Assembly (NCBI GenBank): GCA_030447665.1
Contig: JAUJOJ010000020.1
Location: forward strand, 1-42,500
DNA: 42,500 nt
Direction: 5' to 3'
From: Allosphingosinicella sp.
GTDB taxonomy: Bacteria > Pseudomonadota > Alphaproteobacteria > Sphingomonadales > Sphingomonadaceae
Both the position numbers and the translations under genes were made by a program. The notes beneath the pieces were generated by a model. The model searched no databases. It was not told where the DNA came from and saw only the letters and a program-made list of their open reading frames with translations. Positions 1-10,665 of this stretch are shown here, piece by piece. Numbering within the stretch: the stretch's first letter is position 1; every line of letters starts with the position of its first letter.

Positions 1-2
1 CG

Positions 3-644
3 CGGGTCATCCCGCACCGCGAAACCGCGGAGGGCTGCGTCGATGAAAGCGCGATCGAGACGATCATCGACTGGGCGGGCAAGGCGCAGGCGGTGATGAT
101 CGGCTGCGGTCTTCAGCATGGACCGCCGCTCGACAAGCTCCTCGACGCGCTGCTTGCTTGCGCGGCGGGTATCCCGCTCGTGCTCGACGCGGCCGTACTG
201 GGCAGCCTCGCCCCCCGCGCCGAAGCACTGAAAGCCTGGCAGGGCGGGGCCATCGTGCTTCCGCATGCCGGCGAAATGGCCCGGTTGCTCGAATGCGAGG
301 CCGATGAGGTAAGCGCCGACCCCGAAGCGGCGGCACGGCGCGCCGCCCAACGCTTCAATGTCGTCGCGGTGATGAAGGGTCAGCACAGCTACATCGTCGC
401 GCCCGATGGGCGGGCGTTCCGCTTCAGCGGCGGCGGCGTCGGTCTTGCGACTTCAGGATCGGGCGATACCCTGGCCGGGATCGTGGGCGGGTTGGCCGCG
501 CGCGGGACCGATCCGTTGGTGGCGGCGATCTGGGGCATCTACCTTCACGGCGCCGCCGGGCGCAGGCTGATGAACGAGGTTGGCCGTGTCGGCTTCCTCG
601 CCCGCGAGCTTCCGGATCTGGTGCCCAAGCTCATGGACCAGTGA
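3..644 (+). CDS. nnrD: ADP/ATP-dependent NAD(P)H-hydrate dehydratase, C-terminal part (5' end outside window)
   Basis: The reading frame is open from base 3 and runs to TGA at 642-644, so only the C-terminal ~213 residues are present. The ribokinase-like fold of the YjeF C-terminal/NnrD family is recognisable from VLPHAGEMARLL, the VVAVMKGQHSYI strand and the nucleotide-binding motif GSGDTLAGIVGGLAARG, which is nearly diagnostic. The enzyme repairs damaged NADHX/NADPHX by ATP- or ADP-dependent dehydration in the cytoplasm. In many proteobacteria it is fused to an N-terminal epimerase (NnrE); whether that domain exists here cannot be seen. The next gene starts 76 bases downstream on the same strand and is not obviously related. 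Confidence 0.88.
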   Translation, partial: RVIPHRETAEGCVDESAIETIIDWAGKAQAVMIGCGLQHGPPLDKLLDALLACAAGIPLVLDAAVLGSLAPRAEALKAWQGGAIVLPHAGEMARLLECEADEVSADPEAAARRAAQRFNVVAVMKGQHSYIVAPDGRAFRFSGGGVGLATSGSGDTLAGIVGGLAARGTDPLVAAIWGIYLHGAAGRRLMNEVGRVGFLARELPDLVPKLMDQ

Positions 645-720
645 AGCAAGGCCCCATCTGTCATTTGCGGCCGCCCAAGACTATGCCTGCGCACGTGAAC
701 CGGCTGCGGAAACGGATTGA

Positions 721-2217
721 ATGAGCGCGGATCTCATCGATCGTGCTTACACGCTTCTTGAACGAGGCCGCCTGGAAGAGGCGCGGGAGATCAGCACCCG
801 GCTCGTCGACCCCGCCCAGCCCAGTCACGCGGCGCTCGCACTCCATTGCACCGTGCTGAATGCCGCCGGGCGGCACGAGGACGCGCTTTTATTCAACCGA
901 AAGGCGATCGAGCGATTTCCAACCGACGGGACGGCGTGGCACAACCTGGCGGCAACCCTGATCGATCTGGGACGCGGGCACGAGGCCCTTGAGGCGCTTG
1001 CGAAGGGCTTCTCGCTCGGCTTGGATTCGCCGGTGACGTACCAGGTGAAGGCGCGTGCGCACGTCGCCTGCGGCGATGCAGCCGGCGCAGAGGCTGCCTA
1101 TCAGGAAGCCTCGCGTCGCGCCCCGGCCTTTGCCGACCTTGCCGTGGAACGGGCGGACTTCGTCTGGATGGCTCGAGGCGATTTGGCCGCGGCCCGGGTC
1201 GTCCTCGATCGGGCATTCCACGCCGGCGCCCCGCCAGCACCATTGCTGCTCGCCAAGGCAAAGCTGCTCTCATCGGCCGGCGATCGGGAGCAGGCCGCAG
1301 CCCTGCTCGCCCGTGGGGCGGAGGGGCTGCCGGATGAGTGCGGTCTTATCGTAGCCGCCGCGCAGGCGGCGCTCGAGGCTGATAGCTTGCCGGACGCTGA
1401 GCGCCTTGCGCACCGGGCCCGTGACATCGATCCCCAAAACGTATCGGCGCTGGTTCAGCTTACCATCGTCAATCTAGCACTGGGGCGGATCGGGGCCGCC
1501 TCGGAAAGCATCCGAAAGGCGCTTAGCCTTTCCCCGCTCGATCAATCGGTGCTCGCCTGGGCCTCCACGGCTTCCCGCGCGGCGGGAGATCCGCTTTATC
1601 GCGAGCTCTGCGACTATGAGCACATGGTCGGCATCTACGAGGTGGAGCCGCCGCCGGGCTGGGCGACGAAGGACGACTTCCTTAACGAGCTGAAGGCAGC
1701 ACTGGACAAGCATCATGTGCTGAAGGAGCATCCCTCCGCACAGTCGCTGCGTCACGGCACCCAGACCAGCTATCAACTGACCGGCGCGAAGGAGGCCGTA
1801 ATCCAGGCATTCTTCCGGGCGATCGACGGGCCGATCCGGGAACATCTGGAAAAGCTTGGCCGTGGACCCGATCCGCTCCGCAGTCGCAACACGGGGAATT
1901 ATCAAATCGCCGGCGCCTGGTCGGTGCGGCTGCGGAGCGGCGGCTTTCATCTCGATCATATGCACCATAGGGGCTGGCTGTCCTCGGCCTTTTACGTCGA
2001 GACGCCGGAGGATGCCCTCAAGCAGGAAAGCCGTGACGGCTGGCTGCGGCTGGGGCAGCCCCCCTACCGAACCGTGCCGACGCTCCCGGCGGAACGGTTC
2101 ATTCGTCCGGTTGCCGGACGGCTTGTCTTGTTTCCTTCCTACATGTGGCACGGCACCGCAGCGTTCCACACGGATGAGTGGCGGACGACGATCGCGTTCG
2201 ATCTGCTGCCGGTTTGA
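721..2217 (+). CDS. Tetratricopeptide repeat protein with C-terminal putative 2OG-Fe(II) oxygenase domain
   Basis: 498 residues. Residues ~1-290 are a run of TPR-like helix pairs (for example RHEDALLFNRKAIERFPTDG and ALVQLTIVNLALGRIGAASE). Residues ~370-498 look like the 2OG-FeII_Oxy_5 family: an HLD iron-binding motif (His410, Asp412) in GGFHLDHMHHRG, a distal His477 in MWHGTAAFH and a 2-oxoglutarate-type Arg488 in EWRTTIAFD. The iron and cosubstrate residues are all present, so an active oxygenase, perhaps a hydroxylase whose substrate is chosen by the TPR part, is plausible. The substrate is unknown. It is convergent with pyk, the stop codons lying 13 bases apart. Confidence 0.8.
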   Translation: MSADLIDRAYTLLERGRLEEAREISTRLVDPAQPSHAALALHCTVLNAAGRHEDALLFNRKAIERFPTDGTAWHNLAATLIDLGRGHEALEALAKGFSLGLDSPVTYQVKARAHVACGDAAGAEAAYQEASRRAPAFADLAVERADFVWMARGDLAAARVVLDRAFHAGAPPAPLLLAKAKLLSSAGDREQAAALLARGAEGLPDECGLIVAAAQAALEADSLPDAERLAHRARDIDPQNVSALVQLTIVNLALGRIGAASESIRKALSLSPLDQSVLAWASTASRAAGDPLYRELCDYEHMVGIYEVEPPPGWATKDDFLNELKAALDKHHVLKEHPSAQSLRHGTQTSYQLTGAKEAVIQAFFRAIDGPIREHLEKLGRGPDPLRSRNTGNYQIAGAWSVRLRSGGFHLDHMHHRGWLSSAFYVETPEDALKQESRDGWLRLGQPPYRTVPTLPAERFIRPVAGRLVLFPSYMWHGTAAFHTDEWRTTIAFDLLPV

Positions 2218-2230
2218 GCCGTCCGCGAAG

Positions 2231-3695
2231 CTAGCTTTTCACCGCCTTGTGCCGTTCAAGCTCGTCGCCGATCAGCCGCACCACGTGCACGACGTTGGTG
2301 GAACCCGGCGTGCCAAAGGGAACGCCTGCGATCACGACGATCCGGTCCCCGCCCTTGGCGATGCCGTGGCGCAGCGCCATGCGCTTGGCCTTGGCGACCA
2401 TCTCTTCGAAGCTCGTCACGTCGCGCGTCCGGACCGCGTGCGCGCCCCAGAGGAGGCCGAGCCGCCGGGCCGTCTTGAGCGAGGGCGTCAGCACCAGCAG
2501 CGGAACAGTCGGGCGCTCGCGCGAGACGCGCCGGGCGGTGGAGCCCGAAGTGGTGAAGCAGACGATCCCGGCAGCGCTCACCGTGCCGACGATGTTGCTG
2601 GCCGCCTGCGCAATCGCGTCGTTGGTCGTCGGATCCGGCAGCGTTTCGGTGAAGTGGACGCGCGCGCTGTGGGTCGGGTCCGATTCCACGCTGGTGGCGA
2701 TGCGGTTCATCATCGACACGGATTCGCACGGGAACTGACCCGACGCACTCTCGGCCGACAGCATGATCGCGTCGGCCCCGTCATAGACCGCCGTCGCCAC
2801 GTCCGAGACCTCCGCACGCGTCGGAGAGGGCGAGGTGATCATCGATTCCAGCATCTGGGTGGCGACCACCACCGGCCGCCCCATCCGCCGCGCGGCTTCG
2901 ACGATACGCTTCTGGAGCGGCGGAACCTCCTCGGGAAGCATCTCGACGCCGAGATCGCCGCGCGCGACCATGACGGCGTCGGCAAGCTCAAGGATCCCGT
3001 CCAGCCGCTCGATCGCCGCCGGCTTCTCGATCTTGGCGAGGAGCGCGGCGCGGCCGGCGATCAGCCGCCGCGCCTCGGCCACGTCCTCCGGACGCTGCAC
3101 GAAGCTCAGCGCGACAATCGACATGATGATCGAGCGCGAAATTGAGGTCGGCTCGGTCCTTGGCGGTGAGCGCGGCCAGCGGCAGCACCACGTCGGGCAC
3201 GTTCAGGCCCTTGTTGTTCGAGATGGTGCCGCCGACCTCGACCTGGGTCTCCAGCCGGTCCGCGCCGGCATCGAGCACGCGAAGCACCAGCTTCCCGTCG
3301 TCGACAAGAAGGCGCGTCCCCTTCTCGACCGCCTCGAAAATCTCCTTGTGCGGCAGGTTGACCCTTTTGGCGGTGCCAGGGGCCTCGTCCCGATCGAAAA
3401 AGAAACGCTGGCCGTTGTCGAGCTGAACACGGTCGCCGCCGAACCTGCCGACCCTGAGCTTCGGCCCCTGAAGATCGGCCAGGACCGTTGTCGGCCGCTC
3501 CAGCTCCTTTTCGAGGCTGCGGATGATCTCGATCCGCGCAGCATGATCCTCGTGGCTGCCGTGACTCATGTTGATGCGAAATGCATCCGCGCCCGATCGG
3601 ACGAGGCGGCGGATCATCTCGGCAGTGTCGCTGGCCGGGCCGAGCGTCGCAAGGACGCGGACCTTACGGCTGCGGGGCACGATCGGGCTCGGCAT
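2231..3695 (-). CDS. pyk: Pyruvate kinase, interrupted by a frameshift
   Basis: Makes pyruvate and ATP from phosphoenolpyruvate and ADP. The N-terminal half (from ATG at 3695) reads VRVLATLGPASDT, FRINMSHG and DLQGPKLRVG; the C-terminal half reads IEKPAAIERLDGI, MVARGDLGVE (the pyruvate kinase signature) and MLSAESASGQFP. The two halves are in different frames. The break is at about 3112-3120, where the coding strand reads GATTGTCGCG and the family expects D-(aromatic)-V-A-L-S-F, for example GATTGGGTCGCG. Loss of two G residues from a GGG run explains it. Restored length is about 488 residues, normal for the family. This is an essential-type glycolytic gene and its sequence is otherwise well conserved, so a sequencing error is more likely than a pseudogene. 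Confidence 0.88.
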
Positions 3696-3868
3696 CGTCT
3701 CTCCAAAGCGGCTGCGCTGCTTGGCAGTCTCGGACCGCCTGTGCTGTTCGAGGTGGCGGAATAGCCACTATTGGTGTGAGTTCAACCTGCGATTGGCCGC
3801 ATGGCTTGAGCGGCCGAGTCCCAGTCCCTAGAGCCTGCCGCTCATCCTAAAGAATCGAGGAGCTCACA

Positions 3869-4111
3869 ATGTCTGAAGGATCGGTCGCGGCCGACGAGCT
3901 GCGATTGCTGATCGAGCGTATCGAGCGGCTGGAAGAAGAGAAAAAGGCGATCGCGGACGACGTGAAGGACGTTTATTCCGAAGCCAAGTCGCGCGGCTAC
4001 GATGCGAAAACGATGCGGGCCATCGTTCGCCTCAGGAAGATGGAAAAGCATGTGCGCGAGGAGGCCGAAGCCTTGCTCGACACCTACAAGGCGGCGCTCG
4101 GTCTCGGCTAG
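3869..4111 (+). CDS. gapR: GapR-type DUF2312 nucleoid-associated protein
   Basis: 80 residues, ATG start preceded by a GAGGAG ribosome-binding site. The protein is a highly charged coiled coil: [20 protein letters not shown], then [20 protein letters not shown] and [20 protein letters not shown]. This is the hallmark of the DUF2312/UPF0335 family, which includes Caulobacter GapR, a protein that binds AT-rich or overtwisted DNA and helps replication and chromosome organisation. The family assignment is clear; the GapR role is carried over from the family. It is transcribed away from pyk and is followed 30 bases later by a ybjQ-like gene. Confidence 0.9.
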   Translation: MSEGSVAADELRLLIERIERLEEEKKAIADDVKDVYSEAKSRGYDAKTMRAIVRLRKMEKHVREEAEALLDTYKAALGLG

Positions 4112-4141
4112 GGCAGCGCTCGACGGAAGAGGAGAGGCGAG

Positions 4142-4462
4142 ATGATCATCAGCACCACCACCACGATCGAAGGCCGGCCGGTCGGCCAGTATCTCGGCGT
4201 CGTCACCGGCGAGGTCATCGTCGGCGCCAACATCTTCAAGGATCTGTTCGCCGGCATCCGCGACATCGTCGGCGGCCGCTCCGGCTCCTATGAATCCACG
4301 CTCCGCTCGGCGCGCGACACCGCCTTCCAGGAGCTCGAGGCGGAGGCGACCCGGCTCGGTGCCAATGCGGTGATCGGCGTCGACATCGATTACGAGGTGA
4401 TCGGCAAGGAGGGCTCGATGCTGATGGTCACCGTCTCCGGGACGGCGGTCCGCCTCGGATAG
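4142..4462 (+). CDS. YbjQ / UPF0145 family protein
   Basis: 106 residues, ATG start with a purine-rich AGAGGAGAGG upstream. The sequence [48 protein letters not shown] and [15 protein letters not shown] matches the YbjQ (formerly DUF74, 'heavy-metal-binding domain') family. These are small oligomeric beta-rich proteins; metal binding is suggested for the family but not established. Length and start are typical. Confidence 0.9.
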   Translation: MIISTTTTIEGRPVGQYLGVVTGEVIVGANIFKDLFAGIRDIVGGRSGSYESTLRSARDTAFQELEAEATRLGANAVIGVDIDYEVIGKEGSMLMVTVSGTAVRLG

Positions 4463-4522
4463 TCCTTTCCGTTCGCCTTCGGGTCCTACTTCATCATAAG
4501 GTCCAGGCTTCGGGCACGGGGA

Positions 4523-5248
4523 ATGATGGACCAGGCGGACATTGCGGCAGGCGGGCAAAGCGGGACGGCGGGCCTTGCTTCCTTTCTGCGGGGGGCGCTT
4601 GCGGCAATGTTCAGGCGTGAGACTTTGATCCCCGCTTTGCTGCTGATGGTGCTGCTCACTGCTTCGAACATCGTCATCCTTATCAACATGCCGGCCGCCA
4701 AGGGCGCTCTGCCCCCGGCGCCATTCCTCGTGGCGGCCGCCGTTCGCATCGCCGGGATCTTGCTGTTTGCGGTCGCTCTGCTGCGCATCGCCGCCGCTTC
4801 GGAACGGCCGCGATGGCTGCCCGACGGAGGCTTCTGGCTCTATGCGCTGAGCTTCGCCGCGGGGTTGCTGGCGAGCGCCCTGGCGCGGCAGCTGACGGGC
4901 GGCCGCACCGATTTCTCCGGCCTCCTCATCAGCAACGTCATCGTCACTCTGCTGCTCGCGCCGCTAGTGCCCTGGTTCGTCGCCCTCGCCGTCGCAAAGC
5001 CGCTCGCCTGGCGGCCTCGCTTTTGGGTGCGGAATTTGGGAGATTGGCTGCCGCCGCTCCTCATCTGGACGCTGCTTCTTGTCACGCCGATGGGGATGCT
5101 CCACGCGACGATCGGCATCTGGCTGATCGAAGGGGCGGACGGCTGGTTCTGGCCGGCGGCGCTGTTCGACGGGGCTCTCAGCACCCTGATGGCGCTGATC
5201 GGGCTCGGCCTCAACGCCGCCGCATATCGGCGCGTTGCGCGAAGCTGA
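4523..5248 (+). CDS. Putative integral membrane protein, unknown function
   Basis: 241 residues with about six hydrophobic segments (roughly residues 34-55, 66-90, 103-119, 131-155, 173-200 and 207-234) after a polar N-terminus, so an inner-membrane protein is likely. No catalytic or transport motif was recognised. An ATGATG doublet at 4523 gives two possible starts one codon apart. It ends 58 bases before yebC, on the same strand. Confidence 0.65.
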   Translation: MMDQADIAAGGQSGTAGLASFLRGALAAMFRRETLIPALLLMVLLTASNIVILINMPAAKGALPPAPFLVAAAVRIAGILLFAVALLRIAAASERPRWLPDGGFWLYALSFAAGLLASALARQLTGGRTDFSGLLISNVIVTLLLAPLVPWFVALAVAKPLAWRPRFWVRNLGDWLPPLLIWTLLLVTPMGMLHATIGIWLIEGADGWFWPAALFDGALSTLMALIGLGLNAAAYRRVARS

Positions 5249-5306
5249 TCGTTTCGGCTATTCCCCGGCTTCCATCCATCAGCATCAGGAAGGCGATACC
5301 GGACCA

Positions 5307-6050
5307 ATGGCCGGCCATAGCAAGTTCAAGAACATCATGCATCGTAAGGGCGCTCAGGATAAGAAGCGCTCGGCGATGTTCTCCAAGCTTTCCCGCGAAA
5401 TCACCGTCGCGGCCAGGATGGGAACGCCCGATCCGGACATGAACCCGCGCCTCCGCGCCGCGGTCACCGCCGCCAAGGCCCAATCGATGCCCAAGGACAA
5501 TATCCAGCGGGCGATCGAGAAGGCGTCGGGCGGCGATGCCGAGAATTATGAGGAGCTTCGCTACGAGGGCTTCGGCCCCGGCGGCGTATCGCTGATCGTC
5601 GAGGCGCTGACCGACAACCGCAACCGCACGGCAACGAACGTCCGCACGATCTTCTCCAAGAACGGCGGCAATCTCGGTGCCTCGGGCTCGGTGAGCCACG
5701 GCTTCGAGCGGCTTGGCCTGATCACCTATCCCGCCGTCGCCGGGAGCGCCGACGACATCTTCGAGGCGGCGATCGAAGCGGGTGCCGAAGACGTTTCCTC
5801 GACGGCGGAGGGGCATGAGATCTGGACCGCGCAGGAGGATCTGCACGAGGTCGCCCGCGCGATCGAGAAGAGCATCGGCGAACCGGAGAGCACCAAGCTT
5901 GCCTGGCGGCCGCAGACCCCGGTCGAGGTGGGCGAGGAGGAAGCGGGCTCGCTGCTGAAGCTCATCGACGCGCTCGATGACGACGATGACGTCCAGACCG
6001 TCTGGGGTAATTACGAAGTCCCGGAAGAGGTGATGGAGCGGCTCAGCTGA
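5307..6050 (+). CDS. yebC: YebC/PmpR family transcriptional and translational regulator
   Basis: 247 residues from the ATG at 5307. The frame stays open 24 codons upstream, but [20 protein letters not shown] is the invariant family N-terminus and fixes the start. Further family blocks are [53 protein letters not shown] and the acidic C-terminal part [19 protein letters not shown]. YebC proteins are DNA-binding regulators, and some relieve ribosome stalling at polyproline. Its place directly before ruvC-ruvA-ruvB is common in proteobacteria; the yebC stop overlaps the likely ruvC start. Confidence 0.95.
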   Translation: MAGHSKFKNIMHRKGAQDKKRSAMFSKLSREITVAARMGTPDPDMNPRLRAAVTAAKAQSMPKDNIQRAIEKASGGDAENYEELRYEGFGPGGVSLIVEALTDNRNRTATNVRTIFSKNGGNLGASGSVSHGFERLGLITYPAVAGSADDIFEAAIEAGAEDVSSTAEGHEIWTAQEDLHEVARAIEKSIGEPESTKLAWRPQTPVEVGEEEAGSLLKLIDALDDDDDVQTVWGNYEVPEEVMERLS

Positions 6051-6542
6051 TCATCATCGGCCTTGATCCGGGCCTGGGCTGTACGGGTTGGGGCGTGATC
6101 GCGGCCGAGGGGAACCGGCTGAGCCATGTCGCCAATGGGCAGATCCGCACCGACCCGAAGGCGGACCTGCCGCGGCGATTGGTCGACCTGCACGATCGGC
6201 TCGCGGAAAGGATCGCGGAATATCGGCCCCAGGCCGCGGCGGTCGAGGAGGTGTTCGTCAATGAGAACCCGCAGTCGACGCTGAAACTCGGACAGGCCAG
6301 GGGCGTCGTGCTGCTCGCGGCCGCCACGAGCGGGATTGCGGTCGGCGAATATGCATCGAGGCTGGTGAAGAAGGCGGTGGTCGGGACGGGCGGCGCCGAA
6401 AAAGCCAGGTGCATGCGATGGTCGGGCGGCTGCTCCCGGCGTCAAGATCGCCGGAGCCGATGCGGCCGACGCGCTCGCCATCGCCATCACCCATGCGCAC
6501 CATCTGGCGAGCGCACGCTCGCTTCGGGGCCACGCGGCATGA
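6047..6542 (+). CDS. ruvC: Crossover junction endodeoxyribonuclease RuvC, with two single-base frameshifts
   Basis: Resolves Holliday junctions made or moved by RuvAB. The N-terminus [16 protein letters not shown] holds the first catalytic Asp; [20 protein letters not shown] holds the next catalytic acid; [14 protein letters not shown] is the C-terminal catalytic block. The last block is out of frame with the rest. Two one-base losses, at ~6405 (CCCAG to CCAG) and ~6438 (CCCGGG to CCCGG), restore a full protein ending in GHAA and a TGA at 6540-6542. No ATG, GTG or TTG precedes the LDPG motif closely; the nearest in-frame codon that could start translation is CTG at 6047, overlapping the yebC stop. 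The ruvC stop overlaps the ruvA start (ATGA). Confidence 0.85.
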
Positions 6543-7138
6543 TCGCCAAGCTTCGCGGCCTGCTCGACAGCTTCAGCGCCGATCAGGCGGTGATCGACGT
6601 CCAAGGCGTCGGCTACCTCGTCTTCGCCTCGAGCCGGACCCTTTCGCAGCTCGGCGCCATCGGCGGCGAGGTGGTCCTGCATACCGAGATGCAGGTCTCC
6701 GAGGACGATATCCGCCTGATCGGCTTCGCGACCGCCGAGGAGCGCGACTGGTTCCGCCTCCTCACCTCGGTCCAGGGCGTGGGCGCGCGGGTCGCGCTCG
6801 CCATCCTTTCCGCATTGACCGGCGACGAACTCCACCGGGCCATCGCCGGCGGCGACAAGGCGATGGTGGCCCGGGCCCAGGGTGTCGGGCCGAAGCTTGC
6901 GCAGCGGATCGTCAACGAGCTCAAGGACAAGGCGGGCGGCGTGGTGCTGGGGAGCGGCGGCTCGGCGCCGGCGGCTCCGGCCGGCAGCTTCGCCGCCGAT
7001 GCCGCTTCCGCTCTCCAGAATCTCGGCTTCCGACCCGCCGAAGCATCCGCTGCCGTGGCCAAGGCGGAGGCGGAGCTCGGCCCTGAAGCCAGCCTCGACG
7101 CGCTGGTCCGCGCGGCGCTCAAGAAGGCGGCGCGTTAG
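6539..7138 (+). CDS. ruvA: Holliday junction branch migration protein RuvA
   Basis: 199 residues starting [20 protein letters not shown]. It has the N-terminal OB fold ([15 protein letters not shown]), two helix-hairpin-helix motifs ([16 protein letters not shown] and [20 protein letters not shown]) and the C-terminal RuvB-binding domain ([20 protein letters not shown]). RuvA tetramers hold the junction and load RuvB. The ATG overlaps the ruvC stop. Because of the ruvC frameshifts an uninterrupted frame runs from ruvC into ruvA, but this is not a real fusion. ruvB follows 39 bases later. Confidence 0.95.
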   Translation: MIAKLRGLLDSFSADQAVIDVQGVGYLVFASSRTLSQLGAIGGEVVLHTEMQVSEDDIRLIGFATAEERDWFRLLTSVQGVGARVALAILSALTGDELHRAIAGGDKAMVARAQGVGPKLAQRIVNELKDKAGGVVLGSGGSAPAAPAGSFAADAASALQNLGFRPAEASAAVAKAEAELGPEASLDALVRAALKKAAR

Positions 7139-7177
7139 GGTTAGACAGTCGATTGCCTTTCGCTAAAGCTGACGCGC

Positions 7178-8205
7178 GTGGAGCAGGAACGCATCATCAC
7201 GGGCGACAAAAGGCCGGAGGACGTCGATGCCGCGCTCCGGCCCAAGACGCTCGACGATTTCGTCGGCCAGCGCGCGGCACGGGAAAATCTGCGCGTCTTC
7301 ATCGCGGCGGCCAAGGCCCGCGGGGACGCGCTCGACCATGTGCTGTTCTTCGGGCCCCCAGGGCTCGGCAAGACGACGCTGGCGCAGATCATCGCGCGCG
7401 AGCTGGGGGTCGGCTTCCGGGCCACCTCGGGTCCGGTCATCGCCAAGTCGGGCGATCTGGCGGCGCTTCTCACCAATCTGGAAGATGGCGACGTGCTGTT
7501 CATCGACGAGATCCACCGGCTCAATCCCGCGGTCGAGGAAATCCTGTATCCGGCGATGGAGGACCGCGCGCTGGATATCATGATCGGGGAGGGCCCTCGG
7601 CCCGATCGGTGCGGATCGATCTTCCCAAATTCACGCTCGTCGGGGCAACCACCCGGCAGGGCCTCCTCACCACGCCGCTTCGCGATCGCTTCGGCATTCC
7701 CGTCCGGCTCATCTTCTACTCGGTGGAAGACTTGGAAAAGGTGGTCCGCCGCGGCGCCGGTCTTCTTGGCCTCCCGCTGACGGACGACGGCTCCACCGAG
7801 ATTGCCCGACGGTCGCGCGGCACGCCGCGGATTGCCGGGCGGCTGCTTCGCCGCGTCCGGGATTTCGCGCATGCGGCCGGTGATCCGGTGGTCGACGCCG
7901 CGGTCGCGGACGCAGCGCTCACCAGGATGGAGGTGGATGCGCTCGGCCTCGATGCCATGGACCGGCGCTACCTCAATATGATCGCCGACATCTACAAAGG
8001 CGGACCGGTAGGGGTGGAGACGCTCGCCGCCGGCCTCTCCGAGCCGCGCGACACGATCGAAGAAGTGATCGAGCCCTATCTCATCCAGCTCGGGCTCGTC
8101 GCCCGGACGGCGCGCGGGCGCTGCCTCAACGGGCGCGCCTGGACGCATTTGGGGCTGACGCCGCCGCAAGGATCGGCACAAGGCGGGTTGTTCGAAGGCA
8201 AGTGA
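7178..8205 (+). CDS. ruvB: Holliday junction branch migration helicase RuvB, with one frameshift
   Basis: AAA+ motor that drives branch migration with RuvA. Visible motifs: Walker [10 protein letters not shown], Walker B LFIDEIHR, sensor-1 region [10 protein letters not shown], arginine-finger region LRDRFGIP, and the C-terminal winged-helix part [20 protein letters not shown]. The frame changes at ~7594: the gene reads GGCCCTCGG where GGC CCC TCG (G-P-S) is expected, a one-base loss from a CCCC run. The restored protein is about 342 residues. The start is a GTG at 7178, giving [20 protein letters not shown]. The stop overlaps the region just ahead of the next gene by context only; a clear RBS for that gene lies right after it. 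Confidence 0.92.
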
Positions 8206-8219
8206 TAGAAGGGGGCAGG

Positions 8220-9383
8220 ATGAAGGCGGTTGGCCCGATCGCAGCGGCTTTGGCGGCCTTGATCGCCGCGCCTGCTCCGGCCCAGCAGGCGGAGGGCGCG
8301 CCCGCTCCCGTCGATTATTCACTGCCGGCGAGCTGGCTCTGCCTGCCGGGACGCGGCGATGCCTGCGGAAAGCCGCTGCCGACCATCGCCCTCAACGCCA
8401 ACGGCTATGGCTCGGTCGGGCAGAGCGTTCCGCGCCAGGATGCGGCCGTGGATTGCTTCTACGTCTATCCGACCGTCTCCGCCGATCAGGCCGACAATTC
8501 GGACATGATGCCCGGCCCCCAGGAGCAGGGCGTCGCCGCCATCCAGTTCGCCCGCTTCTCCGCCATCTGCCGGACCTTCGCGCCGCTCTATCGGCAGGCG
8601 ACGTTGACCGCCCTGCTGCGACAGGCCACCGGCGGCGCGGCACGCACCGCTGAGGTGATGGATCTTGCCTATGCCGACGTGCTCGCCGCCTGGCGCCATT
8701 ATCTTGCAAACCACAATGGCGGCCGCCCCTTCGTGCTGATCGGCCACAGCCAGGGCACGATCCACCTCACCCGCCTCATTGCACAGGAGATCGAAGGATC
8801 GGAGGCGGCGACACGGATGCTGTCCGCGATGCTGATCGGCTACAATGTCGAGGTGCCCGAGGGCCGGCTGGTCGGCGGATCGTTCAAGCAGACGCCGCTC
8901 TGCACGCGCCTCGGCGAGACGGGCTGCATCGTCACCTACGTCTCCTATCGGGCCACCAATCCTCCTCCCCCGGGCGCTCTGTTCGGCCGCTCGCCACGGC
9001 CCGGCATGACCGTCGCCTGCACGAACCCGGCCCGTCTCAGAAGAGCGACAATGCCGCTCGACAGCTATTGGTATGCCGGCCCCTCGCTTACCGGCACGCC
9101 GAGCACGATCAGCTGGTCCTCCGCGGGCGCGCCGCCGACGCCGTTCGTGCGCACGGAAGGTCTTGCCTCGGGCGCCTGCGTCAACCGCGGCCAGGTCGGC
9201 TATCTGTCGATCGCGGTCAATGCCGACCCGGCGGACATGCGGACCGATCGAATCCCCGGCGATGTGACGATCGCCGGACGGATGCAGCCCGGGTGGGGCC
9301 TGCACCTTGCCGACATGAACCTCGCGCTCGGGGATCTGATCGCGCTGGTGGAGGCGCAGGCGGAGGGATTCAAACGCCGCTGA
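8220..9383 (+). CDS. DUF3089 family alpha/beta-hydrolase-like secreted protein
   Basis: 387 residues from the ATG at 8220, which has a GGGGG-CAGG ribosome-binding site directly upstream; a GTG at 8202 is a weaker option. Residues 1-23 form a signal peptide ending APAPAQQ. The body has FYVYPTVSAD and a serine-hydrolase nucleophile elbow GHSQGT after PFVLI, both features of DUF3089 proteins, a lipase-like family without firm substrate. Five or more cysteines suit a periplasmic or secreted protein. It sits between ruvB and the Tol-Pal operon. Confidence 0.85.
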   Translation: MKAVGPIAAALAALIAAPAPAQQAEGAPAPVDYSLPASWLCLPGRGDACGKPLPTIALNANGYGSVGQSVPRQDAAVDCFYVYPTVSADQADNSDMMPGPQEQGVAAIQFARFSAICRTFAPLYRQATLTALLRQATGGAARTAEVMDLAYADVLAAWRHYLANHNGGRPFVLIGHSQGTIHLTRLIAQEIEGSEAATRMLSAMLIGYNVEVPEGRLVGGSFKQTPLCTRLGETGCIVTYVSYRATNPPPPGALFGRSPRPGMTVACTNPARLRRATMPLDSYWYAGPSLTGTPSTISWSSAGAPPTPFVRTEGLASGACVNRGQVGYLSIAVNADPADMRTDRIPGDVTIAGRMQPGWGLHLADMNLALGDLIALVEAQAEGFKRR

Positions 9384-9495
9384 CGCCGCCAGCTTCTTCA
9401 GCACCTTACCTCGTTAACGCAAAAAAGCTTCGGCTCGTCGGACGCCGGTCTTTGCCCCTTGCCCTGCCGAATCGAGGCCCGATAGACCGGCCTTC

Positions 9496-9950
9496 GTGGG
9501 TGGGGAGCATGACAGGCCGTATTCGGGCGCGTTCGTGGGCAAGACCCACCGCTTCGCGCTGCGCGTCTATTTCGAAGACACCGATGTCGCCCAGGTGGTC
9601 TACTATGCCAATTATTTGAAGTTCATGGAGCGGGCGCGGTCCGATATGCTCCGATCGGCCGGCATCGATCAATGGGCAATCATCCAGCGAGGCGAGGGCG
9701 CCTATGCGGTCGCGGAGCTCCGCATCAAATATCGCATGCCGGCCCGGCTCCAGGACGAGCTTGTGGTCCTCAGCGGCATCCGCCAGGTCCGCGCTGCGAG
9801 CGTCCTCATTCATCAGCGAGTCATGCGGGGGGATGAACTCCTGACCGATGCGCTGGTCACGGCCGCCTTCCTCTCGAAGGAGGGGCGTCCGCAACGCCAG
9901 CCGCGGGAGTGGGTGGAGATATTCAAGCGGCTAGAAGAGGAAGAGGAAGA

Positions 9951-9954
<4 letters not shown>
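9496..9954 (+). CDS. ybgC: Tol-Pal system-associated acyl-CoA thioesterase YbgC
   Basis: A 4-hydroxybenzoyl-CoA-type hotdog thioesterase of about 150 residues. The motif YFEDTDVAQVVYYANYLKFM carries the catalytic Asp of the family, followed by ERARSDMLR. It is the first gene of the Tol-Pal operon, as in most proteobacteria, and its stop overlaps the GTG start of tolQ. The only in-frame start is GTG at 9496. An ATG at 9509 with MT would fit better but is out of frame by one base (ATGACAGG where ATGACCAGG would read on), so a lost C could hide the true start. Confidence 0.9.
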
Positions 9955-10646
<692 letters not shown>

Positions 10647-10665
10647 TGCGGGCCGCCAAAATGCG

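Noticed and set aside
6095..7138. A RuvC-RuvA fusion protein
   Set aside because: It arises only from two single-base losses in ruvC. The RuvC C-terminal block and its stop are readable in the other frame, and ruvA has its own overlapping ATG.
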